NCBI GenBank assembly: GCA_004193285.1
Contig: SECP01000005.1
Span: 124,001 to 188,000, forward strand
DNA length: 64,000 bases
DNA from: Myxococcales bacterium
GTDB taxonomy: Bacteria; Myxococcota_A; Polyangia; Polyangiales; Polyangiaceae
Direction: 5' to 3'
The position numbers and the translations under genes were made by a program. The notes under the pieces are model-generated. The model was not told where the DNA came from. It did not search any database and saw nothing but the letters and a program-made list of their open reading frames with translations. How positions within the stretch are numbered: the first letter of the stretch is position 1; the number at the start of each line of letters is the position of its first letter. Below are positions 8,877 to 23,052 of this stretch, in pieces.

Positions 8877-9470
8877 ATGAAGACGTTCCGAGCCCTTTCG
8901 CTAGTTACGCTGCTTGCTCTGGCCTCCGGCAACGCGCTGGCCACCAACGACGAAGTCACGCGCTTCGACACCAAGCTGCCAGAGAGCGATAGGCCGGCGG
9001 GGGGCGCCCGCACCGTCGTGGCCGCTTCTCACGACACCGTGAGATCGGTCGTCATGGATTTCGGGCACTACGCTTACTACTTCGACCCCGACAAGGGTAC
9101 GAACCCCCAGAAAAAATGGGCGAGCCGCATCGTCGGCAAGTCCGGCGACAAGACCGACTTGTATCTGGAGGTGCCGATCCTCAAGGGAGCCGCGAAAATC
9201 TGGGCGATCATCCGCTTCGAGCCGCCGAAGAAGGTTGGCGATACGGAGGTCGTGGTCGGCAAGATGATCAAAGGCAACGTGAGCCAGCTCAGCGCGAAGT
9301 GGAAGCTGAAGCCCGCCGCCGACAACCGCACCGAGCTACAGCTCGAGTTCCTGGTCGTCCCCAAGCTGCCGGTGCCGGATTCGCTTCTATCGAGCGAGGC
9401 GCGGGGCTCCGCCGCCAAGGCCGTCAATGGAATTCGGATGGAGTCGATGAAGCGCGCCAGCTCGGGCTGA
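8877..9470 (+). CDS. Secreted SRPBCC/START-like protein
   Basis: ATG at 8877 is chosen over an upstream in-frame start at 8817 because it gives a clean signal peptide (MKTFRALSLVTLLALASGNALA). The mature part (about 175 aa) has the alternating strands and the pattern expected of the SRPBCC/polyketide-cyclase-like helix-grip fold: HDTVRSVVMDFGHYAYY near the N-terminus, then IRFEPPKKVGDTEVV, and a final helix RGSAAKAVNGIRMESMKRA. Such folds bind hydrophobic ligands. It probably acts in the periplasm. The fold assignment is by pattern, and no ligand can be named. Confidence 0.6.
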   Translation: MKTFRALSLVTLLALASGNALATNDEVTRFDTKLPESDRPAGGARTVVAASHDTVRSVVMDFGHYAYYFDPDKGTNPQKKWASRIVGKSGDKTDLYLEVPILKGAAKIWAIIRFEPPKKVGDTEVVVGKMIKGNVSQLSAKWKLKPAADNRTELQLEFLVVPKLPVPDSLLSSEARGSAAKAVNGIRMESMKRASSG

Positions 9471-9535
9471 CATTGCTCGTCCGCCTTCGGCACGCGCGGC
9501 TTGACCGGGGCAGCGCGAGCCATTAGCGGCAGAGC

Positions 9536-12316
9536 GTGCGACTCCACCTCGTCCCCAGTGAGCGTCAGGTAGAAGCCTTGGCGCGCGCCGGGCAAGCCGC
9601 GCAAACTTTGCGCGAGCTCGTGCTGTCGCTTTCGGATGCCGCCGCGGAGGGCCGCGGCCGAGCGGGTCCGGAGACGACACGTTTGATCGCCGAACAGGTC
9701 TCCCCGCAGCCGGACTTGGCCGAGCTTCTGGACTCGGGGATCGGCGCGCTGAGGCGCATCGGCATCGGCGCGGCGGAGGTTTCGCGCTTTTCCGGGCGAC
9801 GGAGCACGCTATTCGGAGCCGCGCTCGAGCGAGCGGACGCGGCCCTCGCGCGGGCGAAGCTGCGCGACGAGCGCGGTGATGTGTGGCTCGCTCAACGCGC
9901 GATCGGCGACGCCACCCTGCCGGGGGTGCGTGAGCTCTGGGTCAGCGCTTGGGCGCGCCTGGGTCCGGGGGAGCTGGCGCTCCTGGAACGGCTTCACGAG
10001 GAGCTCCGGCGCCGCGGAGGCGGCGTCACGCTGCGCTTTCCGGGCGTGTCCGGGGACGCCACCGCGCGCGCCGTGGAGAGCGAGCAGTCGCGTCTCGAGG
10101 CCCGCTGGGCCGAGCTCAACGACGCCCCCAGCATCACGCGTGACGAAGACAAGCCGGCCATCGAGCTTCGGCTCCGGTTCACGCGAGCGCCAAACTTGGC
10201 GAGCGAAGCGCGCGCGGCCGTGCGCGCGGTGCAGGAAAAGCTCGCGCAAGGAGCGCGCCTGGACCGCATCGCGATCGTGCCGCTGGACCTCTCGGAGGCG
10301 TTTCTGGAGGAGCTGCGCTCGGCGCTGTGGTCCGCGAAGCTCCCCTTCAGCGAGCCGCGGGGTCGGCCTCCGGTGGCGGGGCCGAACGTGCACGCGACGC
10401 TGGAGCTGCTGCGGCTGGTGGGCGGCCCCATCCGGCGCGACGCCTTGCTGGACGTACTGGCTGCCCCCGGCTTGCGAGCGCAGCGCTGGTTCGGCGCGGA
10501 CGGGCGCGGCGGCGTGGCGGGCCTACGTGAGCTGCTCGCGAAGACCCCGGTCGGCTTCGATCGCGATGGGCGGCTCCTGCTCGCCCACGCGCGGCGGCTC
10601 TCCGAACAGCGCCCCACAGACCGCGGCAAGGCGGCGGTGCTGGCGCTGGAGCGCCTGCTGCAGGACCTCTCCCAGCTGGCGAAGAGCCAAAGCCGCGCCG
10701 AGCTGGTGCGAGATTTCTCCGCATTGGTCGATGATTTGGGGCTGCTGCAGGTGGAAGCACCGACGCTGCGCCTCTCCCTGTCCGCGCGCGATGCGGGCGC
10801 CCCCCGCCTGCTCACGGCGCTGTCTGATGACGCACGAGGTGCCGGCACCCTCTCGGTGGCGCTCTCTCGGCTCGTTCAAGCGGCTGAGCGCCTCGGTCTC
10901 GCCAACGAGGCGGTGAGTCCGCGCACCCTCTCCGCGGAGCTGCTGCGCGCCATGGAGGGCGTCGGTCAGTCGCGCGGCGCGGCGCGCGCGGCCGCCGTCG
11001 CCATCGCCAGGCCCTCGGAGGTCGCCGGGCTGCCTTTGGATTTGGCGGTGGTGTGCCGGGCCTCGGCCGCCTGCTTCGGCCCCAAGGGCGCCGCGTCGGA
11101 CGCGCTGTGGCTGGGCAGCGAGCTGTGTGAAGCGCTGCCGCGCTTTCAGCGGCCGCCAACCGCGCGCGACGACGAAGCCGCGACCCTCACTGCGCTGAAC
11201 GCGCTCCTCGCGGCCGCCGAGGAGACCGAGCTGATTTGGTCGACGAGCGATGGCGCGAACGAGACCCGCGAAAGCCGGTTCGTGGAGGAGCTGCTGGCGC
11301 TCAGCAAGCAGACACCGGTGAGCGAGCCCGGCTCGCCGCTTTCTCCGGGCGCGCGCCGCATCGTATCGCTGCCCGCCTCCACGGAAGAGATCACGCTGCG
11401 CGTGGAAGCGGAGCTCGCGCGACACGCCTTCTACTTCGCGCAGGGCGAGCGCACCGCGCTCACGGGGCGAGTCGGCGAGCTCTCGGCCTGGGTGGGGCCG
11501 GGGTTGCCCCCGCTGCCCGTGACGCGCTTGGAGCGCTACGTGGATTGCCCGTTTCTTGGCTTTTCTTCGATCGTGCTGCGCGCCACGCGCGACGAGAGCG
11601 TGACCGACGCGCTCGGCGTCAGGGAGCGCGGCATCTTGATTCACGCCGCCGTCGCGGATGCGCTTTCCGCCATCGAGGGCCAGCAAGGGCCGGACGAGGA
11701 GCTGCTCGCGCAAGCGCTCGCGGCCGCGGACCGCACCCTGGCCGCCCACACCGGCTCGGCCCTGCGCGGCGCCGCGCTTCGCACCACGCGCGGGGACGTG
11801 CGCAGCCTCGTTCGCTGGTCCCTGGAGAACCGTGACTACGCTTTTCGCTATGCGGAAAAAGCCTTTGGCGAGGGCGAACAGTGGGGGCCGCTCGAGCTAG
11901 GGCCCTACCGGCTGTCGGGGCGAATCGACCGAATCGATATCGCGAGCGACGCCCGCTCGGCGCGCGTGGTCGACTACAAATCGGGCAAACCACCTTCGCG
12001 CCACGAAGAACGCGCCCTCCAAGGCTGGCTCTACGCTCGCAAGGTGGCCAGTGAGCTCGAGCTGGCGGACGTGCAGAGCATGTACCTGGGGCTCACTCGC
12101 CGCGTCCCCATCCGCGCGGAGATCTTCCGCGGCCCGCCGGACTCGCCGCAGCTGTTGGAAAAGGAGCAGTTCGCCCTGGTGCAGCTCGAGCGACTCAAGA
12201 GCGGCTACGTGGCGGCGGAGCCGACGCGGCCCAAGAGCTGCGCCAAGTGCGATGGCCGCGAGCTGTGTCGTCGCCCGCTCTCAGCGCCGGTTCAGGAAGA
12301 CGAGGCCGACGAATGA
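9536..12316 (+). CDS. addB: AddB-like helicase-nuclease subunit (PD-(D/E)XK, Fe-S)
   Basis: The 926-aa protein starts with GTG at 9536. Its C-terminal third is an AddB/RecB-type nuclease. The order is VTRLERYVDCPFLGF with the first cluster Cys, ERGILIHAAV, then VVDYKSGK (catalytic D-x-K), and finally CAKCDGRELC. That gives Cys...CX2CX5C, the spacing of the AddB 4Fe-4S staple. The N-terminal two thirds look like an inactivated UvrD-type module: I see no Walker A. With AddA it should process double-strand ends for recombination and degrade foreign linear DNA. Its stop overlaps the addA start (ATGA). It is shorter than the Bacillus protein (about 1,160 aa). Confidence 0.8.
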   Translation: MRLHLVPSERQVEALARAGQAAQTLRELVLSLSDAAAEGRGRAGPETTRLIAEQVSPQPDLAELLDSGIGALRRIGIGAAEVSRFSGRRSTLFGAALERADAALARAKLRDERGDVWLAQRAIGDATLPGVRELWVSAWARLGPGELALLERLHEELRRRGGGVTLRFPGVSGDATARAVESEQSRLEARWAELNDAPSITRDEDKPAIELRLRFTRAPNLASEARAAVRAVQEKLAQGARLDRIAIVPLDLSEAFLEELRSALWSAKLPFSEPRGRPPVAGPNVHATLELLRLVGGPIRRDALLDVLAAPGLRAQRWFGADGRGGVAGLRELLAKTPVGFDRDGRLLLAHARRLSEQRPTDRGKAAVLALERLLQDLSQLAKSQSRAELVRDFSALVDDLGLLQVEAPTLRLSLSARDAGAPRLLTALSDDARGAGTLSVALSRLVQAAERLGLANEAVSPRTLSAELLRAMEGVGQSRGAARAAAVAIARPSEVAGLPLDLAVVCRASAACFGPKGAASDALWLGSELCEALPRFQRPPTARDDEAATLTALNALLAAAEETELIWSTSDGANETRESRFVEELLALSKQTPVSEPGSPLSPGARRIVSLPASTEEITLRVEAELARHAFYFAQGERTALTGRVGELSAWVGPGLPPLPVTRLERYVDCPFLGFSSIVLRATRDESVTDALGVRERGILIHAAVADALSAIEGQQGPDEELLAQALAAADRTLAAHTGSALRGAALRTTRGDVRSLVRWSLENRDYAFRYAEKAFGEGEQWGPLELGPYRLSGRIDRIDIASDARSARVVDYKSGKPPSRHEERALQGWLYARKVASELELADVQSMYLGLTRRVPIRAEIFRGPPDSPQLLEKEQFALVQLERLKSGYVAAEPTRPKSCAKCDGRELCRRPLSAPVQEDEADE

Positions 12317-15300
12317 TCCCGGGCTTGGCACGAAACGCGGTCGTGGCGGCGAGCGCCGGGACGGGCAAGACCGAGCTGCTTACCAGCATTTACCTCGGTC
12401 ATTGCCTGGGTCTGCACGGCGACGGGGGGCTGGTGTCGCCGACCCGCATCGTGGCCACCACGTTCTCGCGCGCCGCCGCCCGCGAAATCCGCGAACGTTT
12501 GGAAAAACGCCTGACCGGCGTGGCCGGTTCGGACCCGGCCGAGCACGAGCGGCGACTCGGGGCGGGTCTGCTCGCGATCGCGCAGGAGCGAGGCCTCGGC
12601 CGAGCCGAGCTGGCGCGCCGAGCGGCTCGTGCGCTCGAGGATCTGCCGGACGCCAGCATCGACACCCTCCACAACTTGTGCGGCCGCATCCTGCGAGAGC
12701 ATGGGCTCGAGCTGAACATCGCGCCCTCGTTCACCATCCTAGAAGAGCAACGCGCGCTGGAGGACACCGAGCAGGCCATCGACGAGGTGCTGAGCGAAGC
12801 GCTGGACGGTGATGGCTTGCTCCAGCTCGGCGCGCAGCAGCTGCTGGATGCCTCCGGCGGGCTGGACCGCTTGCGGGGCTGGATGCTGGGGCTGCTCGCT
12901 CGTCTAGACGACGAGGGGCTGGACGCGAGCGAGCTCCTTCGCGGCGACGAGGGCCGCTCCGCCGAGCGCGCTCGGGTCGCGCTTTACGAGGTGTGCCGAG
13001 AGCTCGCGAGCGATGAAAGCTCGCCGCGCGCCCCGCTCGCTCGACGAGTGCTGGACGCCTTGGCGACGGCCGAGACTCGCCTGGACGCGGACCGGCTGAG
13101 CCGCGCCTTCGCCGAGCTGGCGGCAGAGAAGAAAGGCCGCAATTCGCCAGGTTCGGAGGGGCTGAAGTTGCTGCTCGAGCGAACGCGCGGCACCAACAAC
13201 GCCGAGCGCGCCCGCGCCATCGTGAGGCTCATCGTGGAAGGGCCGACCCTCGACGCCCGGCTCGAAGGCGTGAGCCTGGTCATTTCGGAGATTCAGCGGC
13301 GGCTGCGCCAGCGACACGTCGACCAGCACAGCCTTGGTTTCGGGGATCTGCTGCGTCTGACCCGCGACGGGCTCCGAGACTTTCCAGAGGTGGCTCGCGC
13401 AGCGGGCGCCCGGATCGATCTGCTTTTGGTCGACGAGTTTCAAGACACCAGCCGCGTGCAGTGCGAGCTATTGCTGCTCCTTCGCGAGCGGCCGGAAAGA
13501 AACCGCGCGCGCTCGCCGGGTAGCTTGCCTGTCGCCGCGGACATCGCGGACCGAGGGCTGGTGGTGGTCGGTGACCGCAAGCAGTCGATTTACGGCTTTC
13601 GTGGCGCCGACGTCTCCGTCTTCGCGGAGCTCTCCACCTCCCTCGCAGGCACGCGCGCCGCTCAGCTCCTGGATTTGCCGCCGAGCGCCACTCCCCCCGA
13701 AGACGCGCCAGTGGTGGCGGACGTGACCACCCTGGTGGACAGCTACCGCTCGGATCGCGCCATCGTGGACGCCGTCAACCTCATCTCCGAGCGCGACTTC
13801 GCGCCCAAGTTGCAGCAAAGCTTCGAAATCCGCTACGCACCGGCGGAGGCGCTACGCCTGCCGGAGGCGCGTCGCGGTGGGGACCCTGGCAGGCTCAGCC
13901 TCATCATCGATGACGGCCTCACGCCGGAGGCGGAGCCGCTCGTGGCCAGCGCCACGGGCGGCATGCGCAGCGCGCTGGCCATCGCCGGCTACTGCGCGAC
14001 CGCCGTGCGGGAAGGGCGAGCACTGAGTAGCCTTGCGGTGCTGGCCCGCCGCCGCGCCACCCTGCCCCTCCTCGGCTTCGCGCTGGATCATTTCGGCGTG
14101 CCCTACGTCGTATCTGGCCGCGACCTCTACGGCACTCCGGAGGTGCGCGACGTGTTCGCGGCGCTGCGTCTCAGCCAGGCTCCGCGCGATCGCCACGCCC
14201 TGGCCGTCATCGCGCGGAGCCCCCTCGGCGGGCTCTCCGACCAGGCACTGCTGGAGCTGAGCGACCCGAAGCGCGGCCTGCTCCCGGTGCACGAGTGGGA
14301 GCCATCGCGGCTCTCCCGCTCGGAGGACGCCACGCTCGCGCAGCTGCTGCAGCAGCGCCTCACGGATTACCTGCGTATCGCTCCGCGCGTCTCGCCCCGC
14401 GACGCGATCTTCGACGTGGTGGAGCGCTTCGAGCTCGCCGCCGTGCTGAGCCAGTTGCCCCGCGGCGCCGTGCGGCTCGCCAACGTCGGGCGCTTGCAGG
14501 AGATCGCGGCCACGCACGGCGGCAACTTGGCCGCGTTCGTGCGCTTCGTGAATCGTCAAATCGCGCTGGAGACGGACGAGACAGAAGCGGCCGTGTTCTC
14601 GGCTGCGGACGACGCGGTGCGCCTGCTCACCATCCACGGCAGCAAAGGCTTGGCTTTTCCGACCGTGATTTTGGGCGATGCGGAGGCGGTGGAGAAGCCG
14701 CAGTACGCCCCCGTCGGCATGCTTCGGCGCGGCACCGACAAGCCGCTGCTCGTCGTCCGCCATGCCGGCGAGGACGGCCCGATCGTGACCGAGTCTCAGA
14801 CCGCGCTCTCCGAGGACGCCTCGGCGCGAGCCAGCGCCGAACGGCAACGGCTGAGCTACGTCGCGCTGACGCGCGCTCAGCACGAGCTGGTCATCGCGCT
14901 GCCGGTGCGCGCGAGTGGCGGCTCACTGGCAAAGACCGTGCTGGATTTGCACACCGAGGGCGCCTTCGCCGACCTGCCCGGTCTCCGGCAATTGGCGGTG
15001 AGTGAGCTCTTGGCGACTCAAAAGCTCACCCCCACCAGCACTGCGGAGGGCCAAGACCCGCCGCTTCGACCGGCGCCGAGGAGCACCTCGGCCGTGCTCG
15101 GCGTGACCGCCCTGAGCGACTTTCAGCTCTGCCCTCGGCGCTTCAGCCTCGTGCAGCTCCACGGCTTGGCGGAGCCGCGCCAGGGCAGCGGGGAGCGCGC
15201 CCCTGCGCGAGAGCCCGACGCCGACCCCCGCCTAGCCGGCATCGCCGCGCACTATGCGCTCGAGCGCTGGCCGCTGGAGCGTTGGGGGGAGGCTCCGGAC

Positions 15301-15957
15301 GCCGCTCTCCTGGCCGAGGCGCTCGAGCAGGGTGGGCTGGCCGCGGGGTCCGACGTCGGACAGCGCACCTTGGCCGGCTTGACCCGCTTCCTCCAGGGAC
15401 CGTACGCGGCGCTGGTTCGGCGAGAAGCCGTGCGGGTGGAGCGTGAAGTCTCGGTCACGGTCTCGCTTTCCGGGGCGGTTTCGCCGCGTCGCCCCCCTCC
15501 CAAAGTGAATCCGAATCAGCTGGAGCTGTTCGCGCCGGCGCCTCGTCCGGCCGCGTCCCTGCCGTTGGCGCGCGCGCCTAACGCGGGCCCGGAGCTGGTC
15601 GTCAAGGCCACGTTGGACTTGCTGGTGGAGCTGCGCGACGGCAGCATCCATGTCATCGACTACAAGCGCTCTCGCGGCGGCGGTGCGGACCACGACCGCT
15701 ACGCGCCCCAGCTTGCGCTGTACCGCAGCGTCGTCCGCGAACGCTTCGGCAAGGTTCCCAAAGTGGGTCTACTGCATTTGCTGGGGGCCGCCGAGGAGCC
15801 CGAGTGGCTCACCCCTGCGGAGCTGGACCCCGGCGCGCTGGCGAGCGCATTTCTAGCGGCCCGCGCGACTGACGAGTGGCCGAGCGTGCCTGAGGCGCGC
15901 TGCCGATCTGTGCATTGCGGTTTCATCTCCGCCTGTCATTTCAGCGCCAACGCGTAG
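12313..15957 (+). CDS. addA: AddA-like UvrD-family helicase-nuclease
   Basis: ATG at 12313 (inside the ATGA overlap with addB) gives 1,214 aa; an upstream in-frame ATG at 12247 would add 22 unlikely residues. SF1A helicase motifs are all visible. They are Walker A ASAGTGKTELL (about 13-23), ATTFSRAAAREI, VDEFQDTSR (motif II), GDRKQSIYGFRGAD (motif III), LTIHGSKGLAFP (motif V) and YVALTRAQ (motif VI). A C-terminal RecB-like nuclease follows, with TLDLLVEL and VIDYKRSR. It is the 3'-5' motor and nuclease of an AddAB-type end-resection complex. A final CRSVHCGFISACH may be a small cysteine cluster. Confidence 0.9.
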   Translation: MIPGLARNAVVAASAGTGKTELLTSIYLGHCLGLHGDGGLVSPTRIVATTFSRAAAREIRERLEKRLTGVAGSDPAEHERRLGAGLLAIAQERGLGRAELARRAARALEDLPDASIDTLHNLCGRILREHGLELNIAPSFTILEEQRALEDTEQAIDEVLSEALDGDGLLQLGAQQLLDASGGLDRLRGWMLGLLARLDDEGLDASELLRGDEGRSAERARVALYEVCRELASDESSPRAPLARRVLDALATAETRLDADRLSRAFAELAAEKKGRNSPGSEGLKLLLERTRGTNNAERARAIVRLIVEGPTLDARLEGVSLVISEIQRRLRQRHVDQHSLGFGDLLRLTRDGLRDFPEVARAAGARIDLLLVDEFQDTSRVQCELLLLLRERPERNRARSPGSLPVAADIADRGLVVVGDRKQSIYGFRGADVSVFAELSTSLAGTRAAQLLDLPPSATPPEDAPVVADVTTLVDSYRSDRAIVDAVNLISERDFAPKLQQSFEIRYAPAEALRLPEARRGGDPGRLSLIIDDGLTPEAEPLVASATGGMRSALAIAGYCATAVREGRALSSLAVLARRRATLPLLGFALDHFGVPYVVSGRDLYGTPEVRDVFAALRLSQAPRDRHALAVIARSPLGGLSDQALLELSDPKRGLLPVHEWEPSRLSRSEDATLAQLLQQRLTDYLRIAPRVSPRDAIFDVVERFELAAVLSQLPRGAVRLANVGRLQEIAATHGGNLAAFVRFVNRQIALETDETEAAVFSAADDAVRLLTIHGSKGLAFPTVILGDAEAVEKPQYAPVGMLRRGTDKPLLVVRHAGEDGPIVTESQTALSEDASARASAERQRLSYVALTRAQHELVIALPVRASGGSLAKTVLDLHTEGAFADLPGLRQLAVSELLATQKLTPTSTAEGQDPPLRPAPRSTSAVLGVTALSDFQLCPRRFSLVQLHGLAEPRQGSGERAPAREPDADPRLAGIAAHYALERWPLERWGEAPDAALLAEALEQGGLAAGSDVGQRTLAGLTRFLQGPYAALVRREAVRVEREVSVTVSLSGAVSPRRPPPKVNPNQLELFAPAPRPAASLPLARAPNAGPELVVKATLDLLVELRDGSIHVIDYKRSRGGGADHDRYAPQLALYRSVVRERFGKVPKVGLLHLLGAAEEPEWLTPAELDPGALASAFLAARATDEWPSVPEARCRSVHCGFISACHFSANA

Positions 15958-16124
15958 GGTTACGAGCGGTCCGGTTTTCGCGCGTGTTTCCGGTCTCACG
16001 CGTGAGATTGAACCGCGCGCGCATCGTGCTAACAGGCGCGCTCGCCTTTCTGATTCTGTGCCGGCCACGCCTAGCTTGCGCGTCGCGTCAATCCGTGCGA
16101 CACGCGCCAGAGCGCTCGCGAGCG

Positions 16125-16154
16125 CCTGACCGCGGCTCTCGATCACCTTATACT
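16125..16154 (+). promoter_or_regulatory. Candidate sigma70-type promoter for gltBD
   Basis: The 263-bp gap before gltB contains CCTGAC (16125-16130) and TATACT (16149-16154) with 18 bp between them, 67 bp before the start. The -10 match is good and the -35 match is modest. Nothing else in the gap stands out. Confidence 0.35.
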
Positions 16155-16220
16155 GCACGCCGCTGAGTCTCCGGCGACACCCCTTCCCCTCCCCCTCCAA
16201 GACACCAACACAAACGATCC

Positions 16221-20795
<4,575 letters not shown>

Positions 20796-20848
20796 GCGAG
20801 CTGCCCCTCACCCCTCACCTAGCTCTAGACTTAGTTACAGGTAAAATC

Positions 20849-22270
20849 GTGGGTAAAGTCACTGGTTTCTTGGAGTTCGAGCGTCAAGATCCGTCCAAGC
20901 GCCCCGCCACGGAGCGCGTGCAGGACTACCGGGAGTTCGAGCTCCCCGTCTTGCAGGACGACCTGGTCAAGCAAGGCGCGCGCTGCATGGATTGCGGCGT
21001 GCCCTTTTGCAATACGGGCTGTCCGCTCGGGAACCTCATCCCGGACTGGAACGATCACGTCTACCGAACCGAGCCGCAACGCGCGATCGACGCCCTGCAC
21101 GCCACCAACAACTTTCCGGAGTTCACCGGCCGCGTGTGTCCCGCGCCGTGTGAGGCCGCGTGCGTGCTCGGCATCAACGACGACCCGGTGAGCATCAAGC
21201 TCATCGAGCGCTCCATCGCGGACCGCTCGTGGAACGACCAGCTGATCAAGCCCCAGCTGCCGCGCGTGCGCACCGGCAAGAAGGTGGCCGTCATCGGCTC
21301 GGGTCCGGCGGGGATGGCGGCGGCGCAGCAGCTCAACCGCGCGGGTCACACCGTCACCCTGTTCGAGCGCGACGACCGCATCGGCGGCCTGCTCACCTAC
21401 GGCATCCCCGACTTCAAGATGGAGAAATCCCTCGTGGAGCGGCGCGTGCAGCAGATGACGGAAGAAGGCGTCATCTTCAAGACGAGCGTGGACATCGGTC
21501 GAGACATCTCCGCGGACCAGCTCCGCGCGGATTTCGATGCGATCGTGCTGTGCATCGGCTCGCGCAAGCCGCGTGACTTGGAGGTTCCCGGTCGGGAGCT
21601 TTCTGGCGTGCACTTCGCCATGGATTTCTTGATGCAGCAGAACCGACGCGTCGCGGGCGATGCGGTGCCGGACGAGGAAGCAATCCTCGCGACGGGCAAG
21701 CACGTCGTCGTCATCGGCGGCGGCGACACCGGCAGTGACTGCATCGGCACCTCACATCGGCAGGGCGCCAAGAGCGTTACCAGCTTCGAGATCATGCCGC
21801 GGCCTCCCGAGGAGCGCGCCGGCACCACCCCGTGGCCGCTCTGGCCCCTTCAGCTGCGCACCTCCTCCTCTCACGAAGAGGGCGGTAACCGCGACTGGAG
21901 CGTCTCCACCGAGCGCGTCAGCGGCGAAAACGGCAAGATCAGCAAGCTGCACTGCGTGAAGGTGGAGCTCAAGGGCGGCAAGTTCCAGCGGGTCGCCGGC
22001 AGCGAGTTCGACATCCCGGCCGATCTCGTGCTCTTGGCGATGGGCTTCGTGCACCCCGAGCACCCCGGCATCGTGGAAGGCCTCGGCCTCACGATCAACG
22101 GCCGCGGCAACATCCAGGTGGACGAGACCTTCGCCACGAATCAAAAGGGAGTGTTCGCGGCTGGTGACTGCCAGCGCGGGCAGTCGCTCGTGGTGTGGGC
22201 CATCGCCGAAGGTCGCAAAGCCGCCAAGGCATGCGACACGTACCTGATGGGCCGCTCGGAGCTGCCTTAA
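20849..22270 (+). CDS. gltD: Glutamate synthase small subunit
   Basis: The 473-aa protein starts with GTG at 20849. The N-terminal cysteine clusters that bind two 4Fe-4S centres are present ([17 protein letters not shown] and CPAPCEAAC). Two Rossmann motifs follow: FAD-binding [17 protein letters not shown] (about 150) and NADPH-binding [20 protein letters not shown] (about 287). The C-terminal FAD site [19 protein letters not shown] completes the fold. It takes electrons from NAD(P)H and passes them to GltB. The gene is downstream of gltB in the same orientation, and a long hairpin after the stop probably ends the operon. Confidence 0.97.
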   Translation: MGKVTGFLEFERQDPSKRPATERVQDYREFELPVLQDDLVKQGARCMDCGVPFCNTGCPLGNLIPDWNDHVYRTEPQRAIDALHATNNFPEFTGRVCPAPCEAACVLGINDDPVSIKLIERSIADRSWNDQLIKPQLPRVRTGKKVAVIGSGPAGMAAAQQLNRAGHTVTLFERDDRIGGLLTYGIPDFKMEKSLVERRVQQMTEEGVIFKTSVDIGRDISADQLRADFDAIVLCIGSRKPRDLEVPGRELSGVHFAMDFLMQQNRRVAGDAVPDEEAILATGKHVVVIGGGDTGSDCIGTSHRQGAKSVTSFEIMPRPPEERAGTTPWPLWPLQLRTSSSHEEGGNRDWSVSTERVSGENGKISKLHCVKVELKGGKFQRVAGSEFDIPADLVLLAMGFVHPEHPGIVEGLGLTINGRGNIQVDETFATNQKGVFAAGDCQRGQSLVVWAIAEGRKAAKACDTYLMGRSELP

Positions 22271-22295
22271 GCCGCAGGGCCCCGGGCAGCGGGAC

Positions 22296-22336
22296 GAAAG
22301 CGCGGCTGGCGCCCATGTGGGTGCGGCCGCGCTTCC
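22296..22336 (+). terminator. Long hairpin after gltD
   Basis: GAAAGCGCGGC pairs with GCCGCGCTTC, enclosing an inner GCGCCCA/TGGGTGC stem. The sequence then runs into TTCATTTT. It lies 26 bp after the gltD stop and looks like an intrinsic terminator with an interrupted T-run. Confidence 0.6.
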
Positions 22337-22416
22337 TTCATTTTGCGCGCTGAAATCCGCGCGTCATCGGCGCGGCTGGTGGCAGCCTCGGGCGCTCTGG
22401 TAACTTCTTCGGTCGA

Positions 22417-23049
22417 TTGTCACCGACCAAGAAGGCCACCAAGTCTGCTCCCAAACGCCGCAGCACGGCGCCCTCGTCGCCCGAGGTGAAGCTCGGATAC
22501 GCCGCCGCCGGGCGTGAAACGCTCGCGGCGATCGACGCAGAGCTCGCCATGCCGGCACGCACGGCCGAGGCTCCCGTGATCGAGATCTCGGAAGCGCCTG
22601 CGGGCCGCGAAACGCTGGCCGCGATCACCCTAGAGCTGGCCGAAGCGGCCCGCCCGCGCCAAGACACGCTGCCGTACGGCGACCGGATCTCCAACGCGCC
22701 CGGCGCGCGCTCCCCGAGCCGCGCGCCCGCGCCGCCAAGCTCCGTGAAGCCACGCGTGCCACGCGCGCCTGCTCCTGCCGCCGAGGCCTCGGTCAATCAT
22801 ACGCCGGCGGCCAGCGCGACGGTTCCCCTCGCGGCCCCGGAGGCGCTCGAGATCTTCGAGCTCGTCACCTTCATCGTGCGGGGTAATCAGGTTGGCGAGC
22901 TCTCGACGGATTTACAGCGTCGTCGCTTCGTGGAGGCTCACCTGCTGGGACGAGTTCCGGGGGGCAAGATGGAAAACGTGGAGCGCATCGAGGTGACGCC
23001 GTGGACCGCGAAGGGCACCATGGTGGTGCGCGTGTGGTGCCGCACCTGA
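22417..23049 (+). CDS. Hypothetical protein with GRETLAAI repeats
   Basis: The 210-aa protein uses a TTG start (22417); no ATG gives a better start. The first 20 residues are Lys/Ser/Ala-rich and basic. Two copies of a short motif, GRETLAAI(D/T)xELA, lie at about 29-41 and 61-73, separated by Pro/Ala-rich linker. After a disordered stretch, a compact C-terminal region of about 70 residues (from EIFELVTFIV to the end RVWCRT) is predicted to be folded alpha/beta. No family was recognised. Being cytoplasmic (no signal or membrane segment), it may use the repeats as peptide ligands for a partner (inference). It faces plsC with only 3 bp between stops. Confidence 0.6.
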   Translation: MSPTKKATKSAPKRRSTAPSSPEVKLGYAAAGRETLAAIDAELAMPARTAEAPVIEISEAPAGRETLAAITLELAEAARPRQDTLPYGDRISNAPGARSPSRAPAPPSSVKPRVPRAPAPAAEASVNHTPAASATVPLAAPEALEIFELVTFIVRGNQVGELSTDLQRRRFVEAHLLGRVPGGKMENVERIEVTPWTAKGTMVVRVWCRT

Positions 23050-23052
23050 CGC

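Noticed and set aside
10523..11749. 408-codon open frame opposite the addB-like gene
   Set aside because: Low-complexity Arg/Gln/Gly shadow; the plus-strand frame carries the Fe-S and nuclease motifs.
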